Assembly (NCBI GenBank): GCA_934255105.1
Contig: CAKQNH010000002.1
Location: 1-31,948, forward strand
Length of the DNA stretch: 31,948 nucleotides
Direction: 5' to 3'
From: an uncultured Pirellulaceae bacterium
Lineage (GTDB): Bacteria; Planctomycetota; Planctomycetia; Pirellulales; Pirellulaceae
Shown one piece after another: positions 15,729 through 23,722 of the stretch (positions within the stretch are counted from its first letter, which is position 1; every line of letters starts with the position of its first letter). The position numbers and the translations under genes are program-made. The notes beneath the pieces are model-generated. The model did not search any database and had not been told where the DNA came from. It was given only the letters and a program-made list of their open reading frames with translations.

Positions 15729-17189
15729 ATGGAAGTTAAGGATAACGCTGCAACCCTCTGCGTGGCAATCGCAACCGATAAAATCTCTCAGGCCGTTCAG
15801 CAAGCGACCAAAGAATTTCAAGAACAGGTCACACAGCTGCTCGCCGAATTTTCCACTTCGGGTCCGACGCCACGGGGAACGCTGGAATTGGAGAACACCT
15901 TGCACGATCGATTGCAACAGCTTGGCCTGCGGTTGCTTCAGTGGTTATTCCCCCGGCTTGAAGCTGACATCAAACAAATGCCCGGCACGGTCAAGCATCG
16001 GAACAAGACGTATCGCCGTTTGGCAGAAAAGACCAAGCGATCTGATATTCTGACACGGTTCGGCAAAATTTCGCTCATGCGGGGCCGCTATCGACGTGGC
16101 CGATCCGGCCGCACGATCTTTCCCTTGGAAATGCTGCTGGGAATCGAAGACGGCTTTACTCCTGCGGCGGCCGATCGAATTGGCCAACAGTTTGCTCAAA
16201 CCGGAAGCACTCAGGGGCGGACACTCGCGATGGTTGCCGACCAAATGGGTGATTCGATAGGTACCGAGAAACTTCGCAAGCTGATTTGCTCTCTGGCCAG
16301 CGGGATGGAACCGTTTCGGCAAAAGGCCCAAGTCCAGAAGTTATTAGACCTAATCCACAAAGCTCGAAACCGCAAACAAAAGCCGGTGTTGTCGGTCAGT
16401 CGGGATGGGGTTGCGTTGGGTTTGGCACCGTGGAGCAACTTCGAAATGGCGAGCGTCGCCTGTGTCAGTGTCCTGGCCGATGGGCGCAAGCTCGGCACGG
16501 TTTACTTAGGATGCGTCCCTGAGCCAAACCAGCAGACGCTTTCAATGCAGTTGACCAACCTGCTTAAGGCCACGATTCGTCGGTGCGGCGAGAGCGTTCC
16601 GGAAGTCGTGTACGTCACCGATGCTGGGAAGATCGAGACGGCTTACTGGAAGAACGAATTGCGGAAGTTCTTTGTTGATGGGGTGCGGATCAAGATCACG
16701 CGTGTGGTTGACTACTACCATGCCGCGGAGCGACTGACAACGATTGCGGATGCCTTGAAGTTTGGAAAGGACAAGTCGAAGCGAGCAAGTTGGCTGGAGC
16801 ACGTTCGGGGCCTGCTGTTGGAACCTGGCGGTCATGGCCGCGTGCTGCGCTCGATCGCCAAGATGCGTCAGCTGTACCAATACAAGTCTTCGCACGCCGA
16901 AGACGCTTGCAAGGCGGAAAAGTACCTGCGTCGTTACGGGCGTTTTATGAACTATGCAGAGCTGAAATCCCGCTACTATCCGATCGGCAGCGGCGTGGTG
17001 GAATCGGCTTGCAAACAAATTGTTAGCGAACGAATGAAGTTGGCAGGGATGCGTTGGCTCAAGCAAGGCGGACAACGGACCATGACCCTGCGCTGCATGC
17101 TGTTGAGCGGCATTTGGAACACAGTCTATAACAATTGGCTACAATCAAAACCGACGATAAACGATCTTATCCATGGGCAAGCAGCGTGA
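15729..17189 (+). CDS. ISKra4-family transposase
   Basis: This 486-residue protein has the ISKra4 family layout. An N-terminal helical and basic DNA-binding region is followed by a DDE/RNase H-like core. Likely catalytic residues are Asp226 (LSVSRDGVAL), Asp298 (VVYVTDAGKIE) and Glu425 in the signature YPIGSGVVESACK. RMKLAGMRWLKQGG, near the C-terminus, is also typical of the family. It cuts and rejoins the ends of the surrounding element. The reading frame is intact, so the copy may still be active. Translation starts at 15729 directly after the hairpin that contains its AGGAAAGGA ribosome binding site. Confidence 0.93.
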   Translation: MEVKDNAATLCVAIATDKISQAVQQATKEFQEQVTQLLAEFSTSGPTPRGTLELENTLHDRLQQLGLRLLQWLFPRLEADIKQMPGTVKHRNKTYRRLAEKTKRSDILTRFGKISLMRGRYRRGRSGRTIFPLEMLLGIEDGFTPAAADRIGQQFAQTGSTQGRTLAMVADQMGDSIGTEKLRKLICSLASGMEPFRQKAQVQKLLDLIHKARNRKQKPVLSVSRDGVALGLAPWSNFEMASVACVSVLADGRKLGTVYLGCVPEPNQQTLSMQLTNLLKATIRRCGESVPEVVYVTDAGKIETAYWKNELRKFFVDGVRIKITRVVDYYHAAERLTTIADALKFGKDKSKRASWLEHVRGLLLEPGGHGRVLRSIAKMRQLYQYKSSHAEDACKAEKYLRRYGRFMNYAELKSRYYPIGSGVVESACKQIVSERMKLAGMRWLKQGGQRTMTLRCMLLSGIWNTVYNNWLQSKPTINDLIHGQAA

Positions 17190-17203
17190 TTCACCACTGT
17201 CGC

Positions 17204-17226
17204 GGCGCATGGCTCGGATCACACCC
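17204..17226 (-). repeat. right terminal inverted repeat of the IS
   Basis: Reads GGCGCATGGCTCGG then ATCACACCC on the top strand, the imperfect reverse complement of 15617-15639. It lies 14 bases after the transposase stop and is followed by the TTGGGTTT duplication. Confidence 0.85.
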
Positions 17227-17234
17227 TTGGGTTT
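17227..17234 (+). repeat. right target-site duplication of the ISKra4-family element
   Basis: TTGGGTTT directly follows the right terminal repeat and matches the left flank TTGGATTT at 7 of 8 positions. Confidence 0.7.
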
Positions 17235-17264
17235 TTATCCGTTGCCCCGCCTGGGCGACCATTC

Positions 17265-17312
17265 CGCAACGTTGCGAATTCAGATTTCCGGTTCCTCGCG
17301 AATAGATATAAA
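17265..17312 (+). promoter_or_regulatory. candidate operator and -10 element of the beta-helix gene
   Basis: CGCAACGTTGCG at 17265-17276 is a perfect 12-bp palindrome. TATAAA at 17307-17312 resembles a -10 box about 50 bases before the start codon at 17360. The corresponding -35 (around 17284) is poor. The palindrome could bind a repressor or activator just upstream. This is pattern-based only. Confidence 0.3.
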
Positions 17313-17359
17313 TCGTAAAAATGTTCCCTCCATTTTGCAATTCACTCCGTCTTGACCCG

Positions 17360-19219
17360 ATGTTTGTAAAACCGTTGGCGGCGATCTTGACGATCGCATG
17401 CTGCCTCTCCCATGCCCGCGCGGAATCCACAATTGGTGGTCGATTGACCGGACAAGTTTCGCTGCAACAAAGTGACGGACCGTTCACCGTCACCGCCAAT
17501 CTGGAAATTCCGGCCGGCAGCCAACTGACGATCCAACCTGGGGTTGTCATTCATCTGGTCGGTCACTCGATCACGGTTGCGGGAAAAATGGTTGCCAAAG
17601 GTACCGAACAGTCCCCGATTCGATTCACCTCCGGGAAGGAACAACCGGCGCCCGGCGATTGGGGCACGATCACGTTTCAGGGTGCCGGCGCAGGAGCGAC
17701 GCTCGATTCAAAAGGCAGCTATGTTTCGGGATCGATCTTGGAATGGGTCACAGTGGAATTCGGCGCCGGGCTGGTCTTCAACCAAGGGGCGCCGGCCGTT
17801 TCCCACTGTCGAATCGAGCACAACCATAAAGAACGCGGAGGCGGAATCTACGCGATCCGATGCAACCCCGTCGTCCGTGAATCCACGATCGCCTACAACA
17901 TCGCCGACCGAGAAGGTGGCGGAATTCGAACCATTTATTGCCATCCCGTTTTGATCGGGAACGCCATCAACTACAACGCGGCGCGATATGGAGGCGGCGG
18001 AGTGTCAACCGACCACAGCGCCGCGACCATCAGTGGAAACGAGATCAGCTTTAACTTCGCTTCACGCGGCGCCGGTGTCGCAACCGGAGACACCCAAGTC
18101 GGTCAAACGTCGATGAGCGGAAGTTCCCACAGCAAACCCACGCTGCATCGCAACAAAATTCGTAACAACACCGCGGTTTATGCCGGCGGTGGTCTATTGG
18201 TCGAAGGTTCACCGACCATCACCGAAAATATCATCATCGGAAATCGGATTCTCCATTCCGTCTACAATCGCCCGCCAACGAACAACGTCGAGAATCGCAA
18301 AACCGGATTCGGTGCCGGAATCAAAGTCACCGAGACTTATGGCGGCCCGCTCCGCATCGAAAAGAATTTGATCGCGGGAAATCGGGGCGCTTATTGGGGC
18401 GGGGGAATCGCCTGCGATCGCGCCGCCGGCACCATCAAAAACAATCTCTTTGTCGCTAACCAAGCCATTCTTGATGGGAGCGCCGTTTCGATCATGGTCC
18501 GATCTCCCGGACGCAGCTTCGTCAGCCCCGGGCACGGATCCGATTGGCTGTTTCACGGCAACGAGTTTCGGGGACACGCGACCGGAGTGCTCGAATTTGC
18601 CCGTCCAGACTACAGCGGCGTTCAGTCCATCCGCATCGAAACGTGCAGCTTCGTTGAAAACGAAGGGATCGCGCTCACCAACCTTTCCCAAAACGACATC
18701 AAAGCATCGCAGAACTACTGGGGCACAAGCCAGAACGATGCGATCGCGGAGGTGATCCTGGACTACTACGATCACCAAGCCAGGGGTCGCGTGCATTTGC
18801 AGCCGCGCGAACAATTGGGCGAGAATGCGGAGCTGCCAACGATCGATTCGGAACGATCCGCGTTCTTGGCAAACTGCCCGGAATCCGTCCGCGCCGGCCA
18901 GGGGTTCAATCGAGTCCCCGGCACTCCGCCGAGCGTGACGATGACCTGGACGCCGGGAAAGTTAAAAAATGCCGCCGGATACATCGTTCACCTCTTCAAG
19001 ATCGTACCGGAGTTTGATCGGCTGGATGTTTCCGATGACCTGCGTGTCGCCGCGCGATGCGAAGAGGGATTTGCCACGATCGATGTCGGCGACGTCAATC
19101 GCACGATCGTCACCGGATTGAACATCGGTGATACCTATGAAGTCTCCATCACCGCATATAACTTCGACGGCTTGGAATCGTCCAAGTCCGATCCGTTTGT
19201 CGTCAAAGTCGAACGCTGA
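17360..19219 (+). CDS. secreted right-handed parallel beta-helix protein with C-terminal Fn3-like domain
   Basis: This 619-residue protein has a signal peptide (LAAILTIACCL core, cleavage likely after ARA). After a strand-rich capping region (residues 20-120) come repeated beta-helix coils of the pattern GGGI...N.A, such as RGGGIYAIRCNPVVRESTI and GGGIRTIYCHPVLIGNAI. These resemble the NosD/pectate-lyase-like PbH1 repeats. The last 100 residues (SVTMTWTPGKLKNAAGYIVH, then TGLNIGDTYEVSITAYN) look like a fibronectin type III domain. Such proteins bind or cleave polysaccharides outside the cell; no catalytic residues can be named here. The ATG at 17360 is chosen over 17321 because it begins the signal peptide directly. 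It converges with the leftward operon, ending 3 bases from it. Confidence 0.85.
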   Translation: MFVKPLAAILTIACCLSHARAESTIGGRLTGQVSLQQSDGPFTVTANLEIPAGSQLTIQPGVVIHLVGHSITVAGKMVAKGTEQSPIRFTSGKEQPAPGDWGTITFQGAGAGATLDSKGSYVSGSILEWVTVEFGAGLVFNQGAPAVSHCRIEHNHKERGGGIYAIRCNPVVRESTIAYNIADREGGGIRTIYCHPVLIGNAINYNAARYGGGGVSTDHSAATISGNEISFNFASRGAGVATGDTQVGQTSMSGSSHSKPTLHRNKIRNNTAVYAGGGLLVEGSPTITENIIIGNRILHSVYNRPPTNNVENRKTGFGAGIKVTETYGGPLRIEKNLIAGNRGAYWGGGIACDRAAGTIKNNLFVANQAILDGSAVSIMVRSPGRSFVSPGHGSDWLFHGNEFRGHATGVLEFARPDYSGVQSIRIETCSFVENEGIALTNLSQNDIKASQNYWGTSQNDAIAEVILDYYDHQARGRVHLQPREQLGENAELPTIDSERSAFLANCPESVRAGQGFNRVPGTPPSVTMTWTPGKLKNAAGYIVHLFKIVPEFDRLDVSDDLRVAARCEEGFATIDVGDVNRTIVTGLNIGDTYEVSITAYNFDGLESSKSDPFVVKVER

Positions 19220-19222
19220 TTT

Positions 19223-20353
19223 TTAGCCGCCAGCTTTCTTGCGAATCCGGCGTTGAATTGCAATCCGCCTGGTCACACCCGGATCGGACGACGGCCCGTT
19301 GCTTTGCGGCGGAGCTCCACTCGACGGGCTGGTTGGAGGATTTGGTGGAGCGTCATTGTCTGGTGATGCAACACGATCCGGTGAGGAAATAATGTTTGGC
19401 GCCACGACTTTGGGCGGCTCGGCTGCGGCGTGCTGATGATCGGCAGGCACACCGTGTACTGGTTCGACACCGGCACTGCCGCGGCTTTCGTTTGGCTTTT
19501 GGGATGTTTGGGGCCGGGGCGACGCGGGGGCCGAACGATCGGCAACCGGTCGACGTTGCTGCTTGGTGAAATTGCCAAGTACAATGCGACGATTTTGCGG
19601 CGCCCCGCCGCTGCCGGAATCCGGCTGCCGCTCCGGCCGTGGACGATCATCGCTACCTTGAACGTTCGTCCCGCGTAACGATCGAACTTCCGGCAGATCG
19701 GCCTGATCGCACTCTCGCTGATAGGACTGCAATCGATTGGCAAGTTCCTTCGGCGGATGCGGAGGCAATAAAAGCGACGTTTGGTAGGGCACGCGCGCGA
19801 ACACCTTGAGCAATGTAATCAGCTCGGTACACTCAAGTTCGGCCGCGATCAGTAAATGAAATGGCTGTTGACACGCGTCCGCCACAATCATTCCAGCAAG
19901 CTGGCGGCTGCGTTGTTGAATCAATTTCGCCGCCGCGGGATCCTGGCAGCAAACGTGCCACAGCGGGTGCAGAGCCACGAGGACGTCTTGGTCGATCAAC
20001 ACCGCACCACCCCGATCGGCCAACCAACGTAAGGCGGATTCACGCAGCCGCGACAGTCCTTCCCGTGCGTGACCGGCCAACACGATCGCCTTGGGTCGAG
20101 TTTGTTTTTTGGCACTTACGTTCGAGTGCTGGAACGCGACAGACGCCCACTTCCTGTCCCACTGCGCAACTCCGTCTTGATCACGTCGCTCGCCGTCAAT
20201 CGTCGCCTGATCAGGATCGGCCAGGACGGCGCGATACAACTCGTATCCGCTTCGTCGACTTTGGTCCAAACGGCTCTTGGCGAGTTCGCTCAAACGTTTT
20301 CGACGTTCACCGGACGCTTCGAGATCGTGCTGCAACGCGGAGAAAATGTCCAT
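19223..20353 (-). CDS. hypothetical protein with disordered Pro/Ser-rich tail
   Basis: I do not recognise the family. This 376-residue protein has an ordered N-terminal part of about 220 residues. It opens with a charged helix (QHDLEASGERRKRLSELAKSR) and continues with alpha/beta-like segments (KAIVLAGHAREGLSRL, GGAVLIDQDVLVALHPLW and IAAELECTELITLLKVFARV). The remaining 150 residues are rich in Pro, Ser, Asn and Gln and appear disordered, ending in a basic cluster (RRIAIQRRIRKKAGG). There is no membrane segment. It is the last gene of the nine-gene leftward operon, 12 bases after the nuclease-like gene, with AGGGAAG before its ATG. The basic tail could contact nucleic acid or membrane, or the acidic tail of its neighbour. 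Those roles are inference. Confidence 0.7.
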   Translation of the reverse strand: MDIFSALQHDLEASGERRKRLSELAKSRLDQSRRSGYELYRAVLADPDQATIDGERRDQDGVAQWDRKWASVAFQHSNVSAKKQTRPKAIVLAGHAREGLSRLRESALRWLADRGGAVLIDQDVLVALHPLWHVCCQDPAAAKLIQQRSRQLAGMIVADACQQPFHLLIAAELECTELITLLKVFARVPYQTSLLLPPHPPKELANRLQSYQRECDQADLPEVRSLRGTNVQGSDDRPRPERQPDSGSGGAPQNRRIVLGNFTKQQRRPVADRSAPASPRPQTSQKPNESRGSAGVEPVHGVPADHQHAAAEPPKVVAPNIISSPDRVASPDNDAPPNPPTSPSSGAPPQSNGPSSDPGVTRRIAIQRRIRKKAGG

Positions 20354-20365
20354 GTCTTCGCTTCC

Positions 20366-21559
20366 CTAAAGCTCAGGCTCCGGTTCCGGATCGGGCTGCA
20401 CCACAGGTGTCGGGTCTAGGTCCGGACCCGGAGCCTGGGACGGGACTTCTGCCGCCGGCTCTGGATCGACGCCTGGGGTGGGATCTAATTCTTGACGCTG
20501 GCCCGCTTCTTGTTCTGAAGGGAAGTCGGGAGACGTGTCGACGAGTTCGATCTGATCCGGCGCGGCAACTTCTTCCGCGGCGACTTCTTCTGATGCGACC
20601 TCCTGAGATTCGACGACGGGCTCCACTTCCGCGGCGGCCAGTTCCTCAATTTCGGGAGTCAATTCGCGTGGCACGACCTCAATTTGCTTAGCAAGTCGAC
20701 TATCCTGAAACGACTCGTACTGTTCGGCGATATATTGCCCCAGCCGGGATTCTTTGGCTTGCTTCAAACCGATCTGTATCCCGAAAAAGAGCGCCGTTGT
20801 GAAATCCCCGTCGGGCGCGTACGGTGATGGGTCCGGCGCGTGGAACCCCGGATCGGGCTGTGCGACTTCGGCAAACGTTTCGCCAAAGGCCACGCTGGCC
20901 GCCTCGTCGACCTTGACCAACCCTTTGACCAGTTCGAATTGCCGCCGACCGTAAAGGTTTTCCATCGGCTGTGGCGGCGCTGAAGCGTCGACCATTTCCG
21001 TCAGCGGAAATTCGACAGCGACCGGTACATCAAGATCGCGCCGGACCAACGTGAATCGTTCCTCGATCTGGTCCATCACAGCCTGGGGATCGGCGGAATC
21101 GCAAAACGTAACTGAAACACCGTGTTCGGCCGCGGCGTGGCAAAAGATTTCGTTGATGTGATCGTGTTCACTGCGATTGCCGACCATAAACAAATGGCCT
21201 TCGGCATCACTGTCCAGCTGCGGACTGTTCGCATAAGCAGCCGCCTTGCTGCCGTACAGATGCCCCCTTGCCCTGGCGGTACTTTCCGTCCAGGTGTCCA
21301 TTTGATCGGTCTTGTAATCGATGACGTGCTTGTCTTCGATCACCAAATCTGCAAAGCCGTACCCGAGGTAATTGCCATCGGAATCCCACAAACCGAGTTC
21401 CTGTTCGGTTTCGACACTGACTTTCGATTCGGCAAATTCATATCTTTCCCAGGCTTCGTCTCGCATCTGCTTGTGAAACGTCGATCCGTCTTGCTTGGTC
21501 CAGGGACCGTTTTCCAGTCGGCCCTTTCCCGTTTTGGAATCATCATCGTCGCCAGGCAT
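20366..21559 (-). CDS. PD-(D/E)XK nuclease-like protein with long acidic tail
   Basis: This 397-residue protein has a region typical of the PD-(D/E)XK nuclease fold: GYGFADLVIEDKHVIDYKTD, with Asp71, Asp81 and Lys83 as candidate metal-binding and catalytic residues, and Glu35 or Glu38 upstream. A segment rich in conserved-looking residues follows (MDTWTESTARARGHLYG). The middle of the protein is soluble alpha/beta. The last 110 residues are strongly acidic and Pro/Glu-rich, ending PDPEPEPEL. The nuclease call is from the motif only; a similar DYKT core occurs in toxin-type nucleases, so an effector role is possible. The start has GGGAGA 7 bases upstream. It follows the VirD4-like ATPase and 37-residue peptide genes in the same operon, which hints at a joint action on DNA. 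Confidence 0.6.
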   Translation of the reverse strand: MPGDDDDSKTGKGRLENGPWTKQDGSTFHKQMRDEAWERYEFAESKVSVETEQELGLWDSDGNYLGYGFADLVIEDKHVIDYKTDQMDTWTESTARARGHLYGSKAAAYANSPQLDSDAEGHLFMVGNRSEHDHINEIFCHAAAEHGVSVTFCDSADPQAVMDQIEERFTLVRRDLDVPVAVEFPLTEMVDASAPPQPMENLYGRRQFELVKGLVKVDEAASVAFGETFAEVAQPDPGFHAPDPSPYAPDGDFTTALFFGIQIGLKQAKESRLGQYIAEQYESFQDSRLAKQIEVVPRELTPEIEELAAAEVEPVVESQEVASEEVAAEEVAAPDQIELVDTSPDFPSEQEAGQRQELDPTPGVDPEPAAEVPSQAPGPDLDPTPVVQPDPEPEPEL

Positions 21560-21583
21560 TATTTATCTCCCGATTTACCATGT

Positions 21584-21697
21584 TCAAGGTCTCATCCACC
21601 AATACGCCGAATGGATCTGGTTGTAGCCTCCGGTGATCAGGCTGAAGATCACGTAGATCACCAGCGCGATGATTGCGATTCGTAACAATAGCATCAT
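21584..21697 (-). CDS. 37-residue single-pass membrane peptide
   Basis: The ATG-ATG at 21697 overlaps the stop codon of the VirD4-like gene (21694-21696) and is preceded by a strong GGAGGA ribosome binding site (complement of 21706-21711) 8 bases upstream. The peptide is almost entirely one hydrophobic segment (LLLRIAIIALVIYVIFSLI) with a short aromatic C-terminus ending YWWMRP. It lies 24 bases before the nuclease-like gene. The good ribosome binding site and operonic overlap make it a real gene in my view. It may be a small subunit of the coupling ATPase complex. Confidence 0.65.
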   Translation of the reverse strand: MMLLLRIAIIALVIYVIFSLITGGYNQIHSAYWWMRP

Positions 21698-23673
21698 CGA
21701 CGTGGTCCTCCGAAGTTGCTGGCGCTGATCAAGTGCAACGGCCACTTCAGTTTTCGCAGCTCGCGGGTGCCGCTTTGCCGAGCCCCCAAAAAAGCCATGG
21801 TCTCGCAGTAGGTCGGATCGGATTCTTCGTCCGGCACTGCCAAATCTTTGAACGTGTCCACGCTGACGCGGCGGACGAATTGGTCGTTTTGGCTGATCAC
21901 GCGAGGACCGAAACCGCGCCCGGCTTGCTGACCACCCGCCGCGCCTCCCATCGCCATGATTTCCTCGCCGAACAGTTTTGACGCGTACTCGTTGGTCTCC
22001 TCGTCGGTGTTGCGGAGGAACAACTTGGTCGCACACAACCCGAGCAGATTGGTGACTGGCTCGCGTTGGGGCGATCGCTTCGACAAACCGGCGACATTGT
22101 GTGTCGCGACAATATTGCCATGGTTGCTTTGCCGAGATCGTTCAAAGAAATCGGCGTCTCCCGAACTGCGTGCGAAGGTAAAGAACTGCTGAAATTCATC
22201 ACACAAAAAGAAGGTCGGGCGGGTCTTGTTCAAACTCCTAAGGATCTCGCGATAGTATTCCAGCTTGACAAAAATCCCGATCGTCCGCGCCATCATCTCC
22301 TTCTCCGCCAACGGCATGTGAACGTAAAGGATCTTTCCGGATGCGACCATTTCGGAAATCCGCATCGTCGACTTGCCAGAAAAGACGGTGGCGTAAGGTT
22401 CCATCAAAAACGGATCCAACATGTTCGTCACATGAGTCTGAATTCCGCTGCGTTGGTTGGGCGCCATGTCCACCCATTCCCCGAAAAAGGACAGGCAGGG
22501 CTCGACGCCGGGATCACCCACATCCAATCGATCCGTGCGATCGGCAATCGCGTCGAACGACGAAACCAGACTTTGAATGTCGCGAAAGCTGGGCGGCTCA
22601 TCCGTCGCGTTGGTGAAACGCAACAGGGCGATCGAGTGTCGAATGAATCGCTGCGCTGCATCAATCCAAAACGTGTTCTCGCCGCCGGACATCCCCAGCG
22701 ACTCCAGCACCGCTCCAAATCGACTGGCCAGTTCAAGTTCGTCGTCGTCCGAATCCAACGGATTCCATCGAATCGAATTCCGTTTGTTGTATGGATCGAT
22801 CACAACCAGATCTCTGGTGCGTTCATACTTGTCGCATAAAACACGGATTTTTTGGACGTAATCTCCTTTCGGATCCAGAATCAGTCCGCCCGGAGACTCT
22901 CGATTTCTTTCGGCGGACCCGATGATGCCCTCCAAAATCGTGTTCAACACGCACGATGTCTTACCAGAGCCGGGTAACCCAAAGACGATGCAGCTTCGCG
23001 TGAAGTCTTGCCATCGCCAACGGATGCCGCCGCCGTGAAAGTCTCCGCCGGGCGCGAAGACAAGCGGATTGGCGTCGTAATCAAAGTCACTGTCACCCGA
23101 AAGCAATCGGGGGCGGTAATCACCACTCGTGGCGACCTGCTCGCGAAGTGTACGAAATCGCTGGGCAAGTTCGTTGAACAAAAACCCGCCGAACAGTGGA
23201 TACAAGATCATTCCCGTCACACCCAGCCACCACAACGGATTGTAAATCCAACTGATTCGCTGCACGACCGGAAACCAATTCGCCATCGTCATCAGAAACA
23301 CACTGACCAGCAGGGCTCCAATCAAATACACCGCGATCGAGATGGCTTGGTCCAGCGAGTACAAATACTCTTTCCACGCGCGTTCGACCGGCTTGGGTGC
23401 GTCGGCAAACCGCCATTGGTAGACCTGTTGCATCACACCACGTCGTGCACCCAACAATTGATGGCACAGCAGGAATGCGGACGCAAACACCGCCACGGTC
23501 AAGAACAACCGTGTTGAGTTGGCGTACGCCGGGTTCTTGGGCAACACATGCGCGATGACGATCACGCCAACGCATATCGCCAGGCTGGCATAAAAGTTCC
23601 GCCGAAGGGCAAGCAGCTGTGTGCGGGTGAGCGGCGACATTAATTCGTTGCAGTCCGTTTCCCAAAATGGCAT
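21694..23673 (-). CDS. VirD4/TraD-like membrane ATPase
   Basis: This 659-residue protein has four predicted membrane segments in its first 170 residues (about 29-45, 56-72, 111-128 and 147-167). A cytoplasmic FtsK/HerA-type motor domain follows. Walker A is GLPGSGKT (232-239). Walker B is TFFLCDE (487-493). Also visible are LILDPKGDY, VVIDPYNKRNSIRWNP, QSNHGNIVATHN and CATKLFLRN, all usual in type IV coupling proteins. Coupling proteins feed DNA or protein into a secretion channel or pump DNA. No relaxase or VirB genes are nearby, so a conjugative role is doubtful. The ATG at 23673 is used; a second ATG at 23640 is also possible. It follows the ClpB-like AAA gene by 49 bases. Confidence 0.85.
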   Translation of the reverse strand: MPFWETDCNELMSPLTRTQLLALRRNFYASLAICVGVIVIAHVLPKNPAYANSTRLFLTVAVFASAFLLCHQLLGARRGVMQQVYQWRFADAPKPVERAWKEYLYSLDQAISIAVYLIGALLVSVFLMTMANWFPVVQRISWIYNPLWWLGVTGMILYPLFGGFLFNELAQRFRTLREQVATSGDYRPRLLSGDSDFDYDANPLVFAPGGDFHGGGIRWRWQDFTRSCIVFGLPGSGKTSCVLNTILEGIIGSAERNRESPGGLILDPKGDYVQKIRVLCDKYERTRDLVVIDPYNKRNSIRWNPLDSDDDELELASRFGAVLESLGMSGGENTFWIDAAQRFIRHSIALLRFTNATDEPPSFRDIQSLVSSFDAIADRTDRLDVGDPGVEPCLSFFGEWVDMAPNQRSGIQTHVTNMLDPFLMEPYATVFSGKSTMRISEMVASGKILYVHMPLAEKEMMARTIGIFVKLEYYREILRSLNKTRPTFFLCDEFQQFFTFARSSGDADFFERSRQSNHGNIVATHNVAGLSKRSPQREPVTNLLGLCATKLFLRNTDEETNEYASKLFGEEIMAMGGAAGGQQAGRGFGPRVISQNDQFVRRVSVDTFKDLAVPDEESDPTYCETMAFLGARQSGTRELRKLKWPLHLISASNFGGPRR

Positions 23674-23722
23674 GAGAGCCGGCGTAACATGACGTCGGAA
23701 CGTTGGTCATTTGTCGGTTGTA

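Larger units (their letters stand above)
15617..17226 (+). mobile_element. ISKra4-family insertion sequence, apparently complete
   Basis: The element is 1610 bp. Its ends are imperfect inverted repeats of about 23 bp: the left reads GGGTGCGATCCG... to 15639, and the right, read inward on the other strand from 17226, begins GGGTGTGATCCG. They match at 18 of 23 positions. It is flanked by an 8-bp duplication with one mismatch. It carries one transposase gene with an intact catalytic triad. It sits in intergenic DNA between the leftward propeller/kinase operon and the rightward beta-helix gene, so no gene is broken. The family is assigned from the transposase; the boundaries are read from the repeats. 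Confidence 0.9.

Noticed and set aside
19861..20691. 276-codon top-strand frame across two operon genes
   Set aside because: It overlaps the genes at 19223-20353 and 20366-21559 antisense, is rich in Arg and Pro, and has no protein-like pattern.
22066..22839. 257-codon top-strand frame inside the VirD4-like gene
   Set aside because: Antisense to the conserved ATPase motifs of a well-supported gene, so it is a shadow frame.
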